A stretch of DNA of 64,000 nt from Prauserella cavernicola. GTDB lineage: Bacteria > Actinomycetota > Actinomycetes > Mycobacteriales > Pseudonocardiaceae. The position numbers and the translations under genes were made by a program. The DNA is taken from contig NZ_JAENJH010000008.1 of NCBI RefSeq assembly GCF_016595675.1, forward strand, positions 49,478 through 113,477, in the 5' to 3' direction. This document shows, piece by piece, positions 42,108 through 50,994 of this stretch. Position 1 is the stretch's first letter, and each line of letters starts with the position of its first letter. The notes beneath the pieces were generated by a model that worked only from the letters and a program-made list of their open reading frames with translations, did not search any database and was not told where the DNA came from.

Positions 42108-43577
42108 TCAGCCGACGACCGCGCCGAGCGCCACCACTCCGGCTCCGGCCACCAGCGAGACCACGCAGTCCATCAGCGTCCACGTGCGGAAGGTGTCCTT
42201 GACGCTGAGGTTCAGGAACTCCTTGACCATCCAGAACCCGGCGTCGTTCACGTGCGACCCGAACCGCGAGCCCGCGCCGACGGCGAGCGCGAGCAGCGCC
42301 GCGTTGCTGGGGTCCATCCCGGTGGCCAACGGCGCGAGCAGCCCGGCGGTGGTGATGATGGCGACCGTTCCGGAGCCGACCGCGATGCGGATCAGCGCGG
42401 CCAGCAGCCACGCCAGCACCAGTGCGGGCAGGCCGAGATCGCGGGTCAGTTCGGCGATCGTGTCGCCGACCCCGGTCGCGACGAGCGTGTTCTTGAAGCC
42501 ACCACCCGCGCCGACGATGAGGATGACTCCGGCGACCAGCGGCAGGCCCGAGCCCATCACGCCGCTGACCTTCTGCCTGCCCATTCCCGTCGCCAGCCCG
42601 AAGGTGACCATCGCGAGCAGGCACCCGGCGAGCAGGGCGACCGTCGGCTCACCGATGGTCTCGGCGAAACGCCGCGCCGCGTTGCCCTCGGGCAGCACGA
42701 GTTCGGCGATCGCCCTGACGAGCATCAGCACGATCGGCAGCAACATCGTGGCGAGCGTGGCGCCGATGCTCGGCACGCGAAGCGCCGGCTTCTCGCGCGC
42801 CGCGACCCGCGCACCACCGGAACCCTTGCCAGCGCCGTCCTTCTCGTCGTTGCCCTCGTCGTCGTTCTCGTCGCGCCGGTCGTAGGGCAGGCTCTCGACC
42901 GGCGGCGAGGGCACCACCCTGGCCAGGACGTTGCCGAGCAGCGGGCCGCCGATGATTACTGTCGGGATCGCGACGATCAGGCCGTACAACAGGGTCAGCC
43001 CCAGGTCGGCGTCGAACGCGGAGACGGCGAGCAGCGGGCCGGGGTGCGGCGGCAGGAACCCGTTGAGCAACGAGAGCGCGGCCAGCGCGGGGATGGCCAC
43101 CTTGAGCAGCGGCACGCCGGTGCGGCGCACCACGAGCACGATGATCGGGAACACCAGCACCAGCGCCACTTCGAAGAACAGCGGCAGTCCGATGAGGAAC
43201 GCGATCGCCGCCATGGCCCAGGGAATGGCGCGCTCGGGCACCGCGTGGACGAAGCGGTCGACCAGCCGGTCGGCCGCGCCGGACACGTTGAGCAGCTGAC
43301 CGAGCATGGCACCGAGCGCGATCAGCAGACCGATGTCGCCGATCGTGCCGCCGAGCCCGTCCACGAACTCGGCCACGGTGGACTCGGCGCCGAGCCCGGA
43401 ACCGAGGCCCAGCACGGCGGAGCCCAGAATCAGCGCGATCAGCGGGTGCAGCTTCGCCCAGGCGATGAGCACGATGACGATCACGATCGTCGCGACCGTG
43501 AGCCCCAGCAGCGGGCCCTGGCCGATGGCCGCGGTGGCGGCCGGTTCCTGCGCCGCCATCGCGGCCACGAGACGCAT
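42108..43577 (-). CDS. GntP-family gluconate/sugar acid:H+ symporter
   Basis: 489-aa permease with about 12-14 TM segments. GntP hallmarks: LHPLIALILGSAVLGL, ALGAMLGQLLNVSGAADRL, GLPLFFEVALVLVFPI, NGFLPPHPGPLLA and GSRFGSHVNDAGFWMVKEFL near the C-terminus. A hydrophilic loop (DRRDENDDEGNDEKDGAGKG, residues about 233-252) is unusually acidic/basic for this family and probably cytoplasmic. The start overlaps the dehydrogenase stop at 43577. Family members import gluconate, D-glycerate, D-serine or other hydroxyacids, which fits the surrounding catabolic genes. Confidence 0.92.
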   Translation of the reverse strand: MRLVAAMAAQEPAATAAIGQGPLLGLTVATIVIVIVLIAWAKLHPLIALILGSAVLGLGSGLGAESTVAEFVDGLGGTIGDIGLLIALGAMLGQLLNVSGAADRLVDRFVHAVPERAIPWAMAAIAFLIGLPLFFEVALVLVFPIIVLVVRRTGVPLLKVAIPALAALSLLNGFLPPHPGPLLAVSAFDADLGLTLLYGLIVAIPTVIIGGPLLGNVLARVVPSPPVESLPYDRRDENDDEGNDEKDGAGKGSGGARVAAREKPALRVPSIGATLATMLLPIVLMLVRAIAELVLPEGNAARRFAETIGEPTVALLAGCLLAMVTFGLATGMGRQKVSGVMGSGLPLVAGVILIVGAGGGFKNTLVATGVGDTIAELTRDLGLPALVLAWLLAALIRIAVGSGTVAIITTAGLLAPLATGMDPSNAALLALAVGAGSRFGSHVNDAGFWMVKEFLNLSVKDTFRTWTLMDCVVSLVAGAGVVALGAVVG

Positions 43578-44680
43578 CAGCCGGCCTCCGCGGCGAGCCG
43601 TCGCACGGTGGCCGCCACCGCGTCACCGAACTGCGAGCAGCTCAGCTCACCACCGAGGTCGGCGGTGAGCGCGCCGGACTCCATGGTCGTCACCACGGCA
43701 CGTTCGACGACATCGGCCGCCGCGCGCAGGGCGTCGTCGTCGTGCCGGCTCGCCAGCCAGTCCAGCATCATGCGGCCGGAGACGATGGTGGCCACCGGGT
43801 TGGCCTTGTCCTGTCCGGCGATGTCGGGCGCCGACCCGTGCGCGGGCTGGAACATGGCGTGCTCGTCACCGATGTCGCCGGAGGGCGCGAGCCCGAGTCC
43901 GCCGACCAGTGCGGCGGCCAGATCGGACAGGATGTCGCCGAACATGTTCTCGGTGACCAGCACGTCGTAGCGTTCGGGATGCTGGATGAGCAGCATCGCG
44001 AAGGAGTCGACCAGCGCGTGGTCTGCGGTGACGTCCGGGTACTCGGTGGCGACGCCGTCGAAGACCTCCCGGAAAAACGCCAGCGAGCGGAAGATGTTCG
44101 CCTTGTCCACACAGGTCACGCGGCGGTCGCCGTCCTGCGGCCTGCCACTGCGGGTGCGCGCCAGCTCGAAGGCGTGGCGGGCGACTCGCTCGGTGCCCTT
44201 GCGCGTGACGATCATGGTGTCGGCGTAGACCTCGCCGGAGATCTCCGCGCCGCCGCCGAAGGAGGCGAACAGGCCCTCGGTGCTCTCCCTGACCAGCACC
44301 AGGTCGACGTGCTTCTGGTTCGGGTCGATGCCACGCGCGCCGGGGTAGAGCTTGATCGGGCGCACACCCGCGTAGAGCCCGAGCGACTTGCGCGCGTTGA
44401 CGATGAAGTGCCCCTGTGCCTCCGTGCCGTCCGGCATCCGGATATCGGGGTGTCCCATCGAGCCGAGCAGGATCGCGTGCGCGCTCCGCATGGTCTTCCA
44501 GGTGCTGTCCGGAGCGACCTCGCCGTGCTCGGCGTAGTGGTCGGCACCGCCCGCGAGCTGGGTGAACTCCAGGTCGAGACCCGGAGTGACCTCGGCGGCC
44601 GCGCGCAGCACCTTGACGCCCTCGTCGGTGATCTCCGGACCGATGCCGTCGCCGCGCAGCGTGGCGATTTCGTACGTCAC
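43577..44680 (-). CDS. Tartrate/isopropylmalate-type beta-decarboxylating dehydrogenase
   Basis: 367-aa member of the isocitrate/isopropylmalate dehydrogenase family. Motifs: LRGDGIGPEITDEG, VRESTEGLFASFGG (substrate-binding region), CVDKANIFRS, VTENMFGDILSDLAAALVGGLGLAPS (metal Asp residues) and PAHGSAPDIAGQDKANPVA. The lack of the IPMDH-specific loop and the context of sugar-acid genes suggest tartrate, D-malate or a related 2-hydroxydiacid. A GTG at 44680 is preferred because GGAGGGA sits just upstream; an ATG at 44695 overlaps that ribosome site. Operator-like element B lies upstream (44714-44738). Confidence 0.88.
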   Translation of the reverse strand: MTYEIATLRGDGIGPEITDEGVKVLRAAAEVTPGLDLEFTQLAGGADHYAEHGEVAPDSTWKTMRSAHAILLGSMGHPDIRMPDGTEAQGHFIVNARKSLGLYAGVRPIKLYPGARGIDPNQKHVDLVLVRESTEGLFASFGGGAEISGEVYADTMIVTRKGTERVARHAFELARTRSGRPQDGDRRVTCVDKANIFRSLAFFREVFDGVATEYPDVTADHALVDSFAMLLIQHPERYDVLVTENMFGDILSDLAAALVGGLGLAPSGDIGDEHAMFQPAHGSAPDIAGQDKANPVATIVSGRMMLDWLASRHDDDALRAAADVVERAVVTTMESGALTADLGGELSCSQFGDAVAATVRRLAAEAG

Positions 44681-44713
44681 CGCATCTCCCTCCATCGAGC
44701 CGATCGACCCGAC

Positions 44714-44738
44714 TAGCGAAACAATTGTTCGTATAGCG
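44714..44738. promoter_or_regulatory. Operator-like element B of the sugar-acid locus
   Basis: TAGCGAA, seven bases containing the ACAATTGT palindrome edge, TTCG, then TATAGCG. The spacing and invariant bases are the same as at 40504-40528. Located between the divergent dehydrogenase (start 44680) and IclR (start 44878) genes. Most likely bound by that IclR regulator. Confidence 0.6.
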
Positions 44739-44877
44739 AGTCAAAGTAGGATCCATCGGCGACGAAGTCAACGAAATGATCCCGACTGGCCGCTCTTGCG
44801 AGGATTGACGTCTCGCATGGCGAACCATAAGCTCACCGCAAGTTGTCCTGTCGCGACGCGAACCATGAGGAGTCGAT

Positions 44878-45675
44878 GTGTCACTGGATCCGCCCGACGC
44901 GCAGGCTGCGTCGGCCCGCCGGGACCGGGAGGTCACCTCGGTGGCGAACGCCATGCGCCTGATCGAGGCACTGGGCAGGCGCGAGTCCGGCGGGGTCTCC
45001 GACCTCGCGCGCGAGCTGGCACTGTCCAAACCGGCCGTCGACCGGCTGCTCAGCACGCTGATGAGCGCCGGCTACGTCGAACACGTCGCCGAGACGCGGC
45101 GGTACCGGCTCACCATGAAACTGGTCGCGATCGCCAACTCCGTGAAGGACCGCACTGGCCTGATCGACCTCGCCCGGCCCAAGCTGATCGAGCTGGCCGA
45201 GGCGTTCCACGAGACGGTGAACCTCGCGACCCTGCACCAGGGCTCCATCATCTACGCCGACAGCGTGCCGTCGCGCCAGCTCATCCGCGTGGAGCCGGTG
45301 CCGGGCAGCGAGGTGCCCGCCTACGCCACGGCGCTGGGCAAGGCGATCCTGGCCCACTCCCCCGACGACATCCGCGACCGCTACCTGCGCGACTTCCACC
45401 CCGCGCCCTACACACGGTTCACCGCGGGCTCGATCGCCGAGCTGCGCGAGCGCCTGGAGACCACTCGGGAGAAGGGCTACGCGCTCGACGACGGCGAACT
45501 GGTCGAGGAGGTCTGCTGCGCCGCGGCGCCGATCATCGACGCGACGGGCTTCGCCGTGGCCGCGATCTCGGTGACCACCATCCGCAGCACCTTCGAGAAG
45601 TCCGGCGCCCAGATCACCAAGGCCGTGCACGAGGCCGCTCGCTCGGTCAGCGAGCAGCTGGTGGAGGCGGGATGA
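44878..45675 (+). CDS. IclR-family transcriptional regulator
   Basis: 265-aa regulator. Winged HTH at residues about 20-80 (VANAMRLIEALGRRESGGVSDLARELALSKPAVDRLLSTL in blocks VSDLARELAL and SKPAVDRLLSTLM). IclR effector domain: ETVNLATLHQGSIIYADSVPS, VPAYATALGKAILAHSPDD, TREKGYALDDGEL, and a Cys-containing CCAAAPIIDATG. GAGGAG precedes the GTG at 44878. Its stop overlaps the start of the dehydratase, so regulator and enzymes are one transcript. It is divergent from the tartrate-type dehydrogenase and probably binds elements A and B. Confidence 0.9.
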   Translation: MSLDPPDAQAASARRDREVTSVANAMRLIEALGRRESGGVSDLARELALSKPAVDRLLSTLMSAGYVEHVAETRRYRLTMKLVAIANSVKDRTGLIDLARPKLIELAEAFHETVNLATLHQGSIIYADSVPSRQLIRVEPVPGSEVPAYATALGKAILAHSPDDIRDRYLRDFHPAPYTRFTAGSIAELRERLETTREKGYALDDGELVEEVCCAAAPIIDATGFAVAAISVTTIRSTFEKSGAQITKAVHEAARSVSEQLVEAG

Positions 45676-47387
45676 GCGAGCAGCGCCGTTCGCAGACCTG
45701 GTTCGGTGGCGCGGACAAGATCGGGTTTTTCCATCGCTCCGGGCTCAAGGCGATGGGGCTGCCGGACCGGATGTTCGACGGGCGTCCCGTGATCGGCATC
45801 TGCAACACCTGGTCACAGCTCGCGCCGTGCAACGCGCACCTGCGTGATCTCGCCGAGCACGTCGCCCGCGGCGTGTACGAGGCGGGCGGGCTGCCGCTGG
45901 AGTTCCCCGTGACGTCGCTGGGCGAGACGCTCATGCGCCCGTCCACGATGATGTATCGCAACCTGGCCAGCATGGACGTCGAGGAGACGTTGCGGTCCAA
46001 CCCCCTGGACGGCGTCGTGCTGCTGGCGGGCTGCGACAAGACCACCCCCGCTCTGCTGATGGGCGCGGCCAGCGTGGACCTGCCGAGCATCATGCTCTCC
46101 GGCGGGCCGACCCTGACCGGTCGGCGCAACGGCGTCCAGCTCCCGTCGGGCACCGGCACCTACGCGATGTACGACCAGGTGCGGGCCGGCACGATGACGC
46201 CGGAGGACTTCGTGGGCGCCGAGGTGTGCATGTGGCGCTCCAACGGCAGCTGCAACACCATGGGCACCGCCTCGACGATGGCCTCGATGGTCGAGACCAT
46301 GGGCCTCGCGCTCACCGGCAACGCCGCCATCCCCGCCGTCGACGCGCGGCGCAGGAGCCTCGCCCACGACACCGGCCACCGGGCGGTGGAGCTGGTGCGC
46401 GAGGACCTGCGACTGTCCACTGTGCTCACCCGCGAGTCGCTGGAGAACGCGATTCGTGTCAACGCGGCGATCGGCGGCTCGACGAACGCGGTGGTGCACC
46501 TGCTGGCCGTGGCCGGTCGCACGGGTGTCGAGCTGAGCCTCGACGACTTCGACGCGGTCGCCGCCGACGTGCCATTGCTGGTCGATCTGGTCCCCTCGGG
46601 CAGGTACCTGATGGAGGACTTCTTCGACGCGGGCGGCATTCCGGTGGTGATCAACCGGCTCGGCGACCGGCTCCACCTCGACGCGCCGACGGTCACCGGA
46701 CGCACCCTCGGTGAGAACGTGGCCGGTGCGACAGGCTGGGGTTCCCCCGTCATCCGGTCGGTCGACGATCCGCTGCAGGAGAACGCGGGCATCGCGGTGC
46801 TGCGCGGCAACCTCGCCCCGGACGGCGCGATCATCAAACCGTCCGCGGCCGAGAAGGACCTGCTGGTGCACCGCGGTCGCGCCGTCGTGTTCGAGGACAT
46901 CGACGATCTGCGCGCCCGCATCGACGACCCCGAGCTGGACGTGCACGCCGACTCGGTGCTGGTACTCAAGGGCGCGGGACCGAAGGGCTATCCGGGTATG
47001 CCCGAGATGGGCAACCTGCCGATCCCGGCCAAGCTGCTGCGCGCCGGGGTCACCGACATGGTGCGCATCTCCGACGCCCGGATGAGCGGCACCGCGTTCG
47101 GCGCGGTCGTGCTGCACGTGGCGCCGGAATCGGCGGCGGGCGGACCGCTTGCGCTCGTCCAGGACGGCGACGTGATCGAGCTCGACGTGCCCGCGCGGCG
47201 GCTGCACCTGGAGGTGGACGACGCCGAACTGGAGCGCAGACGCTCCGTGCGCGGCGAGCACCCGATCCCCGACACGGGCGGGTACACGCAGCTCTACCTC
47301 CAGCACGTCACGCAGGCCGACACCGGCGCCGACCTGGACTTCCTGCGTGGCAAGCGCGGCTCGGGCGTACCCCGGGCCAGCCACTGA
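45672..47387 (+). CDS. IlvD/Edd-family sugar-acid dehydratase
   Basis: 571-aa iron-sulfur dehydratase. The three cluster cysteines are visible: NTWSQLAPCNAHL, LLAGCDKTTPALLMG and SNGSCNTMGTAS. The NTWSxxxPCNxH form and the PDRMFDGRPVIGICNT opening are typical of pentonate/arabonate dehydratases, not of branched-chain IlvD. It converts a 2,3-dihydroxy acid into a 2-oxo-3-deoxy acid. The ATG at 45672 overlaps the IclR stop. Immediately followed by an acylating aldehyde dehydrogenase and an HOA aldolase, so its product should be a 4-hydroxy-2-oxo acid. A 5-deoxypentonate, pentonate or tetronate substrate is inferred. Confidence 0.9.
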   Translation: MSEQRRSQTWFGGADKIGFFHRSGLKAMGLPDRMFDGRPVIGICNTWSQLAPCNAHLRDLAEHVARGVYEAGGLPLEFPVTSLGETLMRPSTMMYRNLASMDVEETLRSNPLDGVVLLAGCDKTTPALLMGAASVDLPSIMLSGGPTLTGRRNGVQLPSGTGTYAMYDQVRAGTMTPEDFVGAEVCMWRSNGSCNTMGTASTMASMVETMGLALTGNAAIPAVDARRRSLAHDTGHRAVELVREDLRLSTVLTRESLENAIRVNAAIGGSTNAVVHLLAVAGRTGVELSLDDFDAVAADVPLLVDLVPSGRYLMEDFFDAGGIPVVINRLGDRLHLDAPTVTGRTLGENVAGATGWGSPVIRSVDDPLQENAGIAVLRGNLAPDGAIIKPSAAEKDLLVHRGRAVVFEDIDDLRARIDDPELDVHADSVLVLKGAGPKGYPGMPEMGNLPIPAKLLRAGVTDMVRISDARMSGTAFGAVVLHVAPESAAGGPLALVQDGDVIELDVPARRLHLEVDDAELERRRSVRGEHPIPDTGGYTQLYLQHVTQADTGADLDFLRGKRGSGVPRASH

Positions 47388-47421
47388 GCACCGCACGCGC
47401 AGCCCTAGTGAGGAGTGAGCC

Positions 47422-48366
47422 ATGACGACGAAGGTCGCCATCATCGGGCCGGGCCATGTCGGCACCGACCTGCTCGTGAAGCTGCACCGGCACCCCGGAC
47501 TGGAGCCGGTGGCCGTGGCCGGGACCGATCCGGACTCCCCCGGGCTGGCGATGGCCCGCGAGCTGGGGGTGGCCACCACCGACCGCGGCGTGGCCGGGCT
47601 GGTCGAACTGGACGCCTTCGCCGACGTCGCGGTGGTGCTGGACGCGAGCACGGCGGCCGCCCATACCGAGCACGTGGCGGTGCTCGCTCCGCACGAGCGG
47701 CGGCTGGTCGCCCTCACCCCGGCGGCAACGACATCAATGGTGGTGCCCTCGGTCAACCTGGACCAGCTGACGGACGGCCCCGCCGTCGGCCTGGTCAGCT
47801 GTTCCGGCCAAGCCGCCGTGCCGATCGTCCACGCGATCAGCGGCGTCGTGGCGGTGCACTACGCGGAGGTCGTCGCCTCGATCGCCTCGTCGTCCGCGGG
47901 CCAGGGCACCCGGGCCAACCTCGACGAGTTCACCGAGGCCACGCGCCAGGCCATCCAGCGGATCGGCGGCGCCCGCAGGGGCAAGGCGGTCACGGTGCTC
48001 AACCCGGCCGATCCGCCGATGGCCATGCGCGTCACCGTGCTCGGCCTCGTCGACGCGCTGGACGACACCCGCTGCGCGGCGATCTCCTCCTCGGTCGAGG
48101 CGGCGGTCACCGACGTGGCGGGCAGGGTGCCCGGCTACCGGCTCAAGCAGGACGTCGGGTTCCGGCCGATCGAGCGGGACGAACCGCTGCGCACCCTGAT
48201 CGGCGAGGCGTCGCGGGAGCACTGGGAGGTGGCGGTCTCGCTGGAGGTGCGGGGCGCGGGCGATCACCTCGGCACCTACGCGGGCAACCTCGACATCATG
48301 ACCACAGCGGCCCTCGACGTCACCGCCCGGCTCGGTGCCCGCGACGTCGAGAGCGAGGTGGCCTGA
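47422..48366 (+). CDS. Acylating acetaldehyde dehydrogenase (MhpF/BphJ family)
   Basis: 314-aa enzyme that oxidises acetaldehyde with NAD and CoA to acetyl-CoA. Rossmann motif [17 protein letters not shown] at residues 5-21. The catalytic Cys lies in [16 protein letters not shown] (usually TCGGQATIP; here SCSGQAA). [18 protein letters not shown] and [13 protein letters not shown] are family features. Normally partners with 4-hydroxy-2-oxovalerate aldolase in a channelling complex, and that aldolase is the next gene, 2 bases away. The usual upstream hydratase of meta-cleavage pathways is missing and a sugar-acid dehydratase stands in its place. Confidence 0.92.
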   Translation: MTTKVAIIGPGHVGTDLLVKLHRHPGLEPVAVAGTDPDSPGLAMARELGVATTDRGVAGLVELDAFADVAVVLDASTAAAHTEHVAVLAPHERRLVALTPAATTSMVVPSVNLDQLTDGPAVGLVSCSGQAAVPIVHAISGVVAVHYAEVVASIASSSAGQGTRANLDEFTEATRQAIQRIGGARRGKAVTVLNPADPPMAMRVTVLGLVDALDDTRCAAISSSVEAAVTDVAGRVPGYRLKQDVGFRPIERDEPLRTLIGEASREHWEVAVSLEVRGAGDHLGTYAGNLDIMTTAALDVTARLGARDVESEVA

Positions 48367-48367
48367 C

Positions 48368-49375
48368 ATGACCAGGGTGTTCATCCAGGACGTGACGTTG
48401 CGCGACGGCATGCACGCCATCCGGCACCGCATCGACAAGGACCGGCTCGTGCGGATCGCCGCGGCACTGGACGCGGCCGGCGTCGACGCCATCGAGATCT
48501 CCCACGGCGACGGACTGGCGGCATCCACCCTGACCTACGGCGCGGCCAGCCACACCGACGACGAGTGGATCGCCGCACTCGCCGAGGTCGTCACCAGGGC
48601 GCGACTGACCACATTGCTCATTCCCGGCATCGGCACGGTCGACGACCTGCGCCGCGCCTACCGGCTCGGTATCCGCTCGGTGCGCATCGCCGTGCACTGC
48701 GCCGAGGCCGACACCGGACTGCAGCACATCGAGTGGGCCAGGGACATCGGCATGGACGTGTCGGGCTTCCTGATGATGTCGCACGTCCTGCCACCCGACG
48801 AGCTCGCCAGCTCGGCCAGGCTGGTGGAGCGCGCGGGTGCGCACTGTGTCTACGTGACCGACTCCGCCGGGCGGCTGACCACCGACGCCGTGCGAGCCCG
48901 CGTGCGAGCCTTCCGCGACACGCTCGACCCCGGGACCGAGATCGGCATCCACGCCCACGAGAACCTCTCGCTGTCGGTCGCGAACTCCGTGGCCGCGGTC
49001 GAGGAGGACTGCGACCGCGTGGACGCCTCGCTGGCCGGGCACGGTGCGGGCGCGGGCAACACCCCGCTCGAGGCCTTCGTCGCGGTGGCGGATCTGCTGG
49101 GCTGGCAGCACGGTTGCGACGTGTTCGCCCTGCAGGACGCGGCCGACGACCTGGTGCGGCCGATCCAGGACAGGCCCGTGCGGGTCGACCGGGAGACGCT
49201 GACGCTGGGCTACGCCGGGGTGTACTCCAGCTTCCTGCGGCACGCGGAGAAGGCGGCCCGCACCTACGACGTCGACGTGCGCAGGCTGCTCGTCGAGGTG
49301 GGCAAGCGGGGCCTGATCGTGGGCCAGGAGGACCTGATCGTCGACGTCGCGCGCACGCTGCGCGAAGCTGTCTGA
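48368..49375 (+). CDS. 4-hydroxy-2-oxovalerate aldolase (MhpE/BphI family)
   Basis: 335-aa class II pyruvate aldolase. [13 protein letters not shown] (metal Asp, about residues 9-21), [45 protein letters not shown] with the metal His residues, and [22 protein letters not shown] are all present. It cleaves 4-hydroxy-2-oxoacids to pyruvate and an aldehyde, passed to the preceding dehydrogenase. The usual GxGAGAGN is intact, so the enzyme is probably active. ATG at 48368, 2 bases behind the dehydrogenase stop. Relatives accept longer or hydroxylated aldehydes. Confidence 0.93.
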   Translation: MTRVFIQDVTLRDGMHAIRHRIDKDRLVRIAAALDAAGVDAIEISHGDGLAASTLTYGAASHTDDEWIAALAEVVTRARLTTLLIPGIGTVDDLRRAYRLGIRSVRIAVHCAEADTGLQHIEWARDIGMDVSGFLMMSHVLPPDELASSARLVERAGAHCVYVTDSAGRLTTDAVRARVRAFRDTLDPGTEIGIHAHENLSLSVANSVAAVEEDCDRVDASLAGHGAGAGNTPLEAFVAVADLLGWQHGCDVFALQDAADDLVRPIQDRPVRVDRETLTLGYAGVYSSFLRHAEKAARTYDVDVRRLLVEVGKRGLIVGQEDLIVDVARTLREAV

Positions 49376-49395
49376 CACTCCAGAAAGGACATACG

Positions 49396-50283
49396 ATGAC
49401 CCGAGTGGGATGGGTCGGACTCGGTGCCATGGGCTCCCCGATGGCCGCCTGCGCGGCACGCGCGGGACACGACGTGCACGCCTACGACCTCGACCCGGCC
49501 AGAGCCGAGGCGCTGGCCGGCGACGGGGTACGGCCGGCGGCCTCGATCGGCGCGGCGGCCACGGACGCGGACGTCCTCGTGGTCATGGTCGCCACGGCGG
49601 AGCAGGTCGAGGGCGTGCTGTTCGGAGAGGACGCCGCGGCGGACGCACTCGCACCCGGCAGCACCGTGGCCGTGATGGCCACGGTCGGTCCCGGCCCCGT
49701 CGGCCCGTGGGCACAGCGACTGTCCCGCGCGCGGATCGAGCTGGTCGACGCGCCGGTCTCGGGCGGCGCCGTGCGCGCGGGCACCGGGGATCTGCTGATC
49801 ATGGCCGGCGGGCCACAACAGGCCGTCGACCACGTCCGGCCGCTGCTGGACGCACTGGCCCGCACCGCGCCACACGTCGGCACCGCGCCCGGCGACGGTC
49901 AGAAGGTCAAGCTGGTGAACCAGTTGCTGTGCGGGGTCCACATCGCCGCCGCGGCCGAGGCACTCTCGCTCGCGGAGGCGATGGGCCTCGACGCGGAGAC
50001 CACCTGGGACGTCATCCGCGGCGGTGCCGCGTCCTCGTTCATGCTCGACGACCGCGGCGCCCGCATGGTGCGCGGCACCGACGAGGTGACGAGCGCGCTC
50101 GACATCATCGTCAAGGACATGGGACTGGTCACCGACACCGCCCGCGCCGGCGACCACCCCACTCCACTGGCCTCGGCGGCGGAGCAGCTCTACCTGGCGG
50201 GCAGGCGCGCGGGCCTCGCTCGCCACGACGACTCCGAGATCATCAGGATCGCGCGCGGCGAGCAGCTGAGTTCTCCACAGTAG
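49396..50283 (+). CDS. Beta-hydroxyacid dehydrogenase (tartronate semialdehyde reductase / LtnD-like)
   Basis: 295-aa enzyme of the 3-hydroxyisobutyrate dehydrogenase family. Cofactor motif VGLGAMGSPMAACAARAGHDV (residues 6-27), with AYDLD after it; substrate-binding DAPVSGGAVRAGTGDL; catalytic Lys in KVKLVNQLLCG. AAAGGA precedes the ATG at 49396. Last gene of the regulated operon, 20 bases behind the aldolase. Together with the Hyi-like isomerase it could reduce tartronate semialdehyde to D-glycerate, or act as a tetronate dehydrogenase of the LtnD/DenD kind. Confidence 0.9.
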   Translation: MTRVGWVGLGAMGSPMAACAARAGHDVHAYDLDPARAEALAGDGVRPAASIGAAATDADVLVVMVATAEQVEGVLFGEDAAADALAPGSTVAVMATVGPGPVGPWAQRLSRARIELVDAPVSGGAVRAGTGDLLIMAGGPQQAVDHVRPLLDALARTAPHVGTAPGDGQKVKLVNQLLCGVHIAAAAEALSLAEAMGLDAETTWDVIRGGAASSFMLDDRGARMVRGTDEVTSALDIIVKDMGLVTDTARAGDHPTPLASAAEQLYLAGRRAGLARHDDSEIIRIARGEQLSSPQ

Positions 50284-50295
50284 ACGGACTGCTGG

Positions 50296-50994
50296 TCAGC
50301 TTCCGGTGTCCTCGTCGAGCAGCCCCGCGTCGTGCGCCAGCAGTGCGATCTGGACCCGGTTGTTCAGCCTCAGCTTGGTAAAGATGCTCGACACGTGACT
50401 CTTCACTGTCGGCACGCTGAGGCAGAGTTGCGCCGCGATCTCCGCGTTCGGCTTTCCCTCACCGATGGCGATCGCGACTTCGTGCTCCCGATGGTTCAGC
50501 TGCTCCAGCTTCGCGCTGGCGTTCTGCTGGCGCGCGTTCGCCGACGTCGCTCCCGGTTCGACGATCCGGCCGATCAGCCGCCGCACCACCGCGGACGACA
50601 ACGCCGGGTTTCCTTGTGACACTTGCCGGATCGCTGTCACGATCTCCTCCGGCGGGGTGTCCTTGAGCACGAAGCCCGCCGCACCGGCCCGCAACGCACG
50701 CAGGACGTACTCGTCGGCCTCGAAGGTCGTGAGCACGATGACCTCGGGCGCGGCTTTCCGCGCACGCAACCGCTCGGTGGCACTGAGTCCGTCCATGACC
50801 GGCATCCGGATGTCCATGAGGACGACGTCGGGCGCGCAGTCGGCGACAAGCTCGAGCGCTTCGGTGCCGTCGGCCGCCTCGCCCAGCACGCGGATGTCGG
50901 CGGCGCCGCCCAGCATCATCTTCACGCCCACTCTGACCAGCGGATCGTCGTCGACGACGAGCACCCCGATCGTGGAAGACTCCGGAGACGTCAT
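50296..50994 (-). CDS. NarL/FixJ-type response regulator
   Basis: 232-aa regulator. The receiver domain spans residues 10-125: acidic pocket VLVVDDDP, phospho-acceptor Asp61 in [13 protein letters not shown], and [25 protein letters not shown]. The LuxR HTH spans residues about 165-228: [37 protein letters not shown]. The ATG at 50994 overlaps the stop of the kinase gene, so kinase and regulator are cotranslated. It sits next to the SARP and LmbU regulators, so a role in secondary-metabolite control is plausible but unproven. Confidence 0.93.
   Translation of the reverse strand: MTSPESSTIGVLVVDDDPLVRVGVKMMLGGAADIRVLGEAADGTEALELVADCAPDVVLMDIRMPVMDGLSATERLRARKAAPEVIVLTTFEADEYVLRALRAGAAGFVLKDTPPEEIVTAIRQVSQGNPALSSAVVRRLIGRIVEPGATSANARQQNASAKLEQLNHREHEVAIAIGEGKPNAEIAAQLCLSVPTVKSHVSSIFTKLRLNNRVQIALLAHDAGLLDEDTGS

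Noticed and set aside
45672..47387. Branched-chain amino acid dihydroxyacid dehydratase (ilvD)
   Set aside because: No other ilv genes nearby. The NTWSQLAPCN form and the aldolase neighbours favour sugar-acid dehydratases.
47422..49375. Part of an aromatic meta-cleavage operon
   Set aside because: No extradiol dioxygenase, hydroxymuconic semialdehyde hydrolase/dehydrogenase or dienoate hydratase is present in the surroundings.
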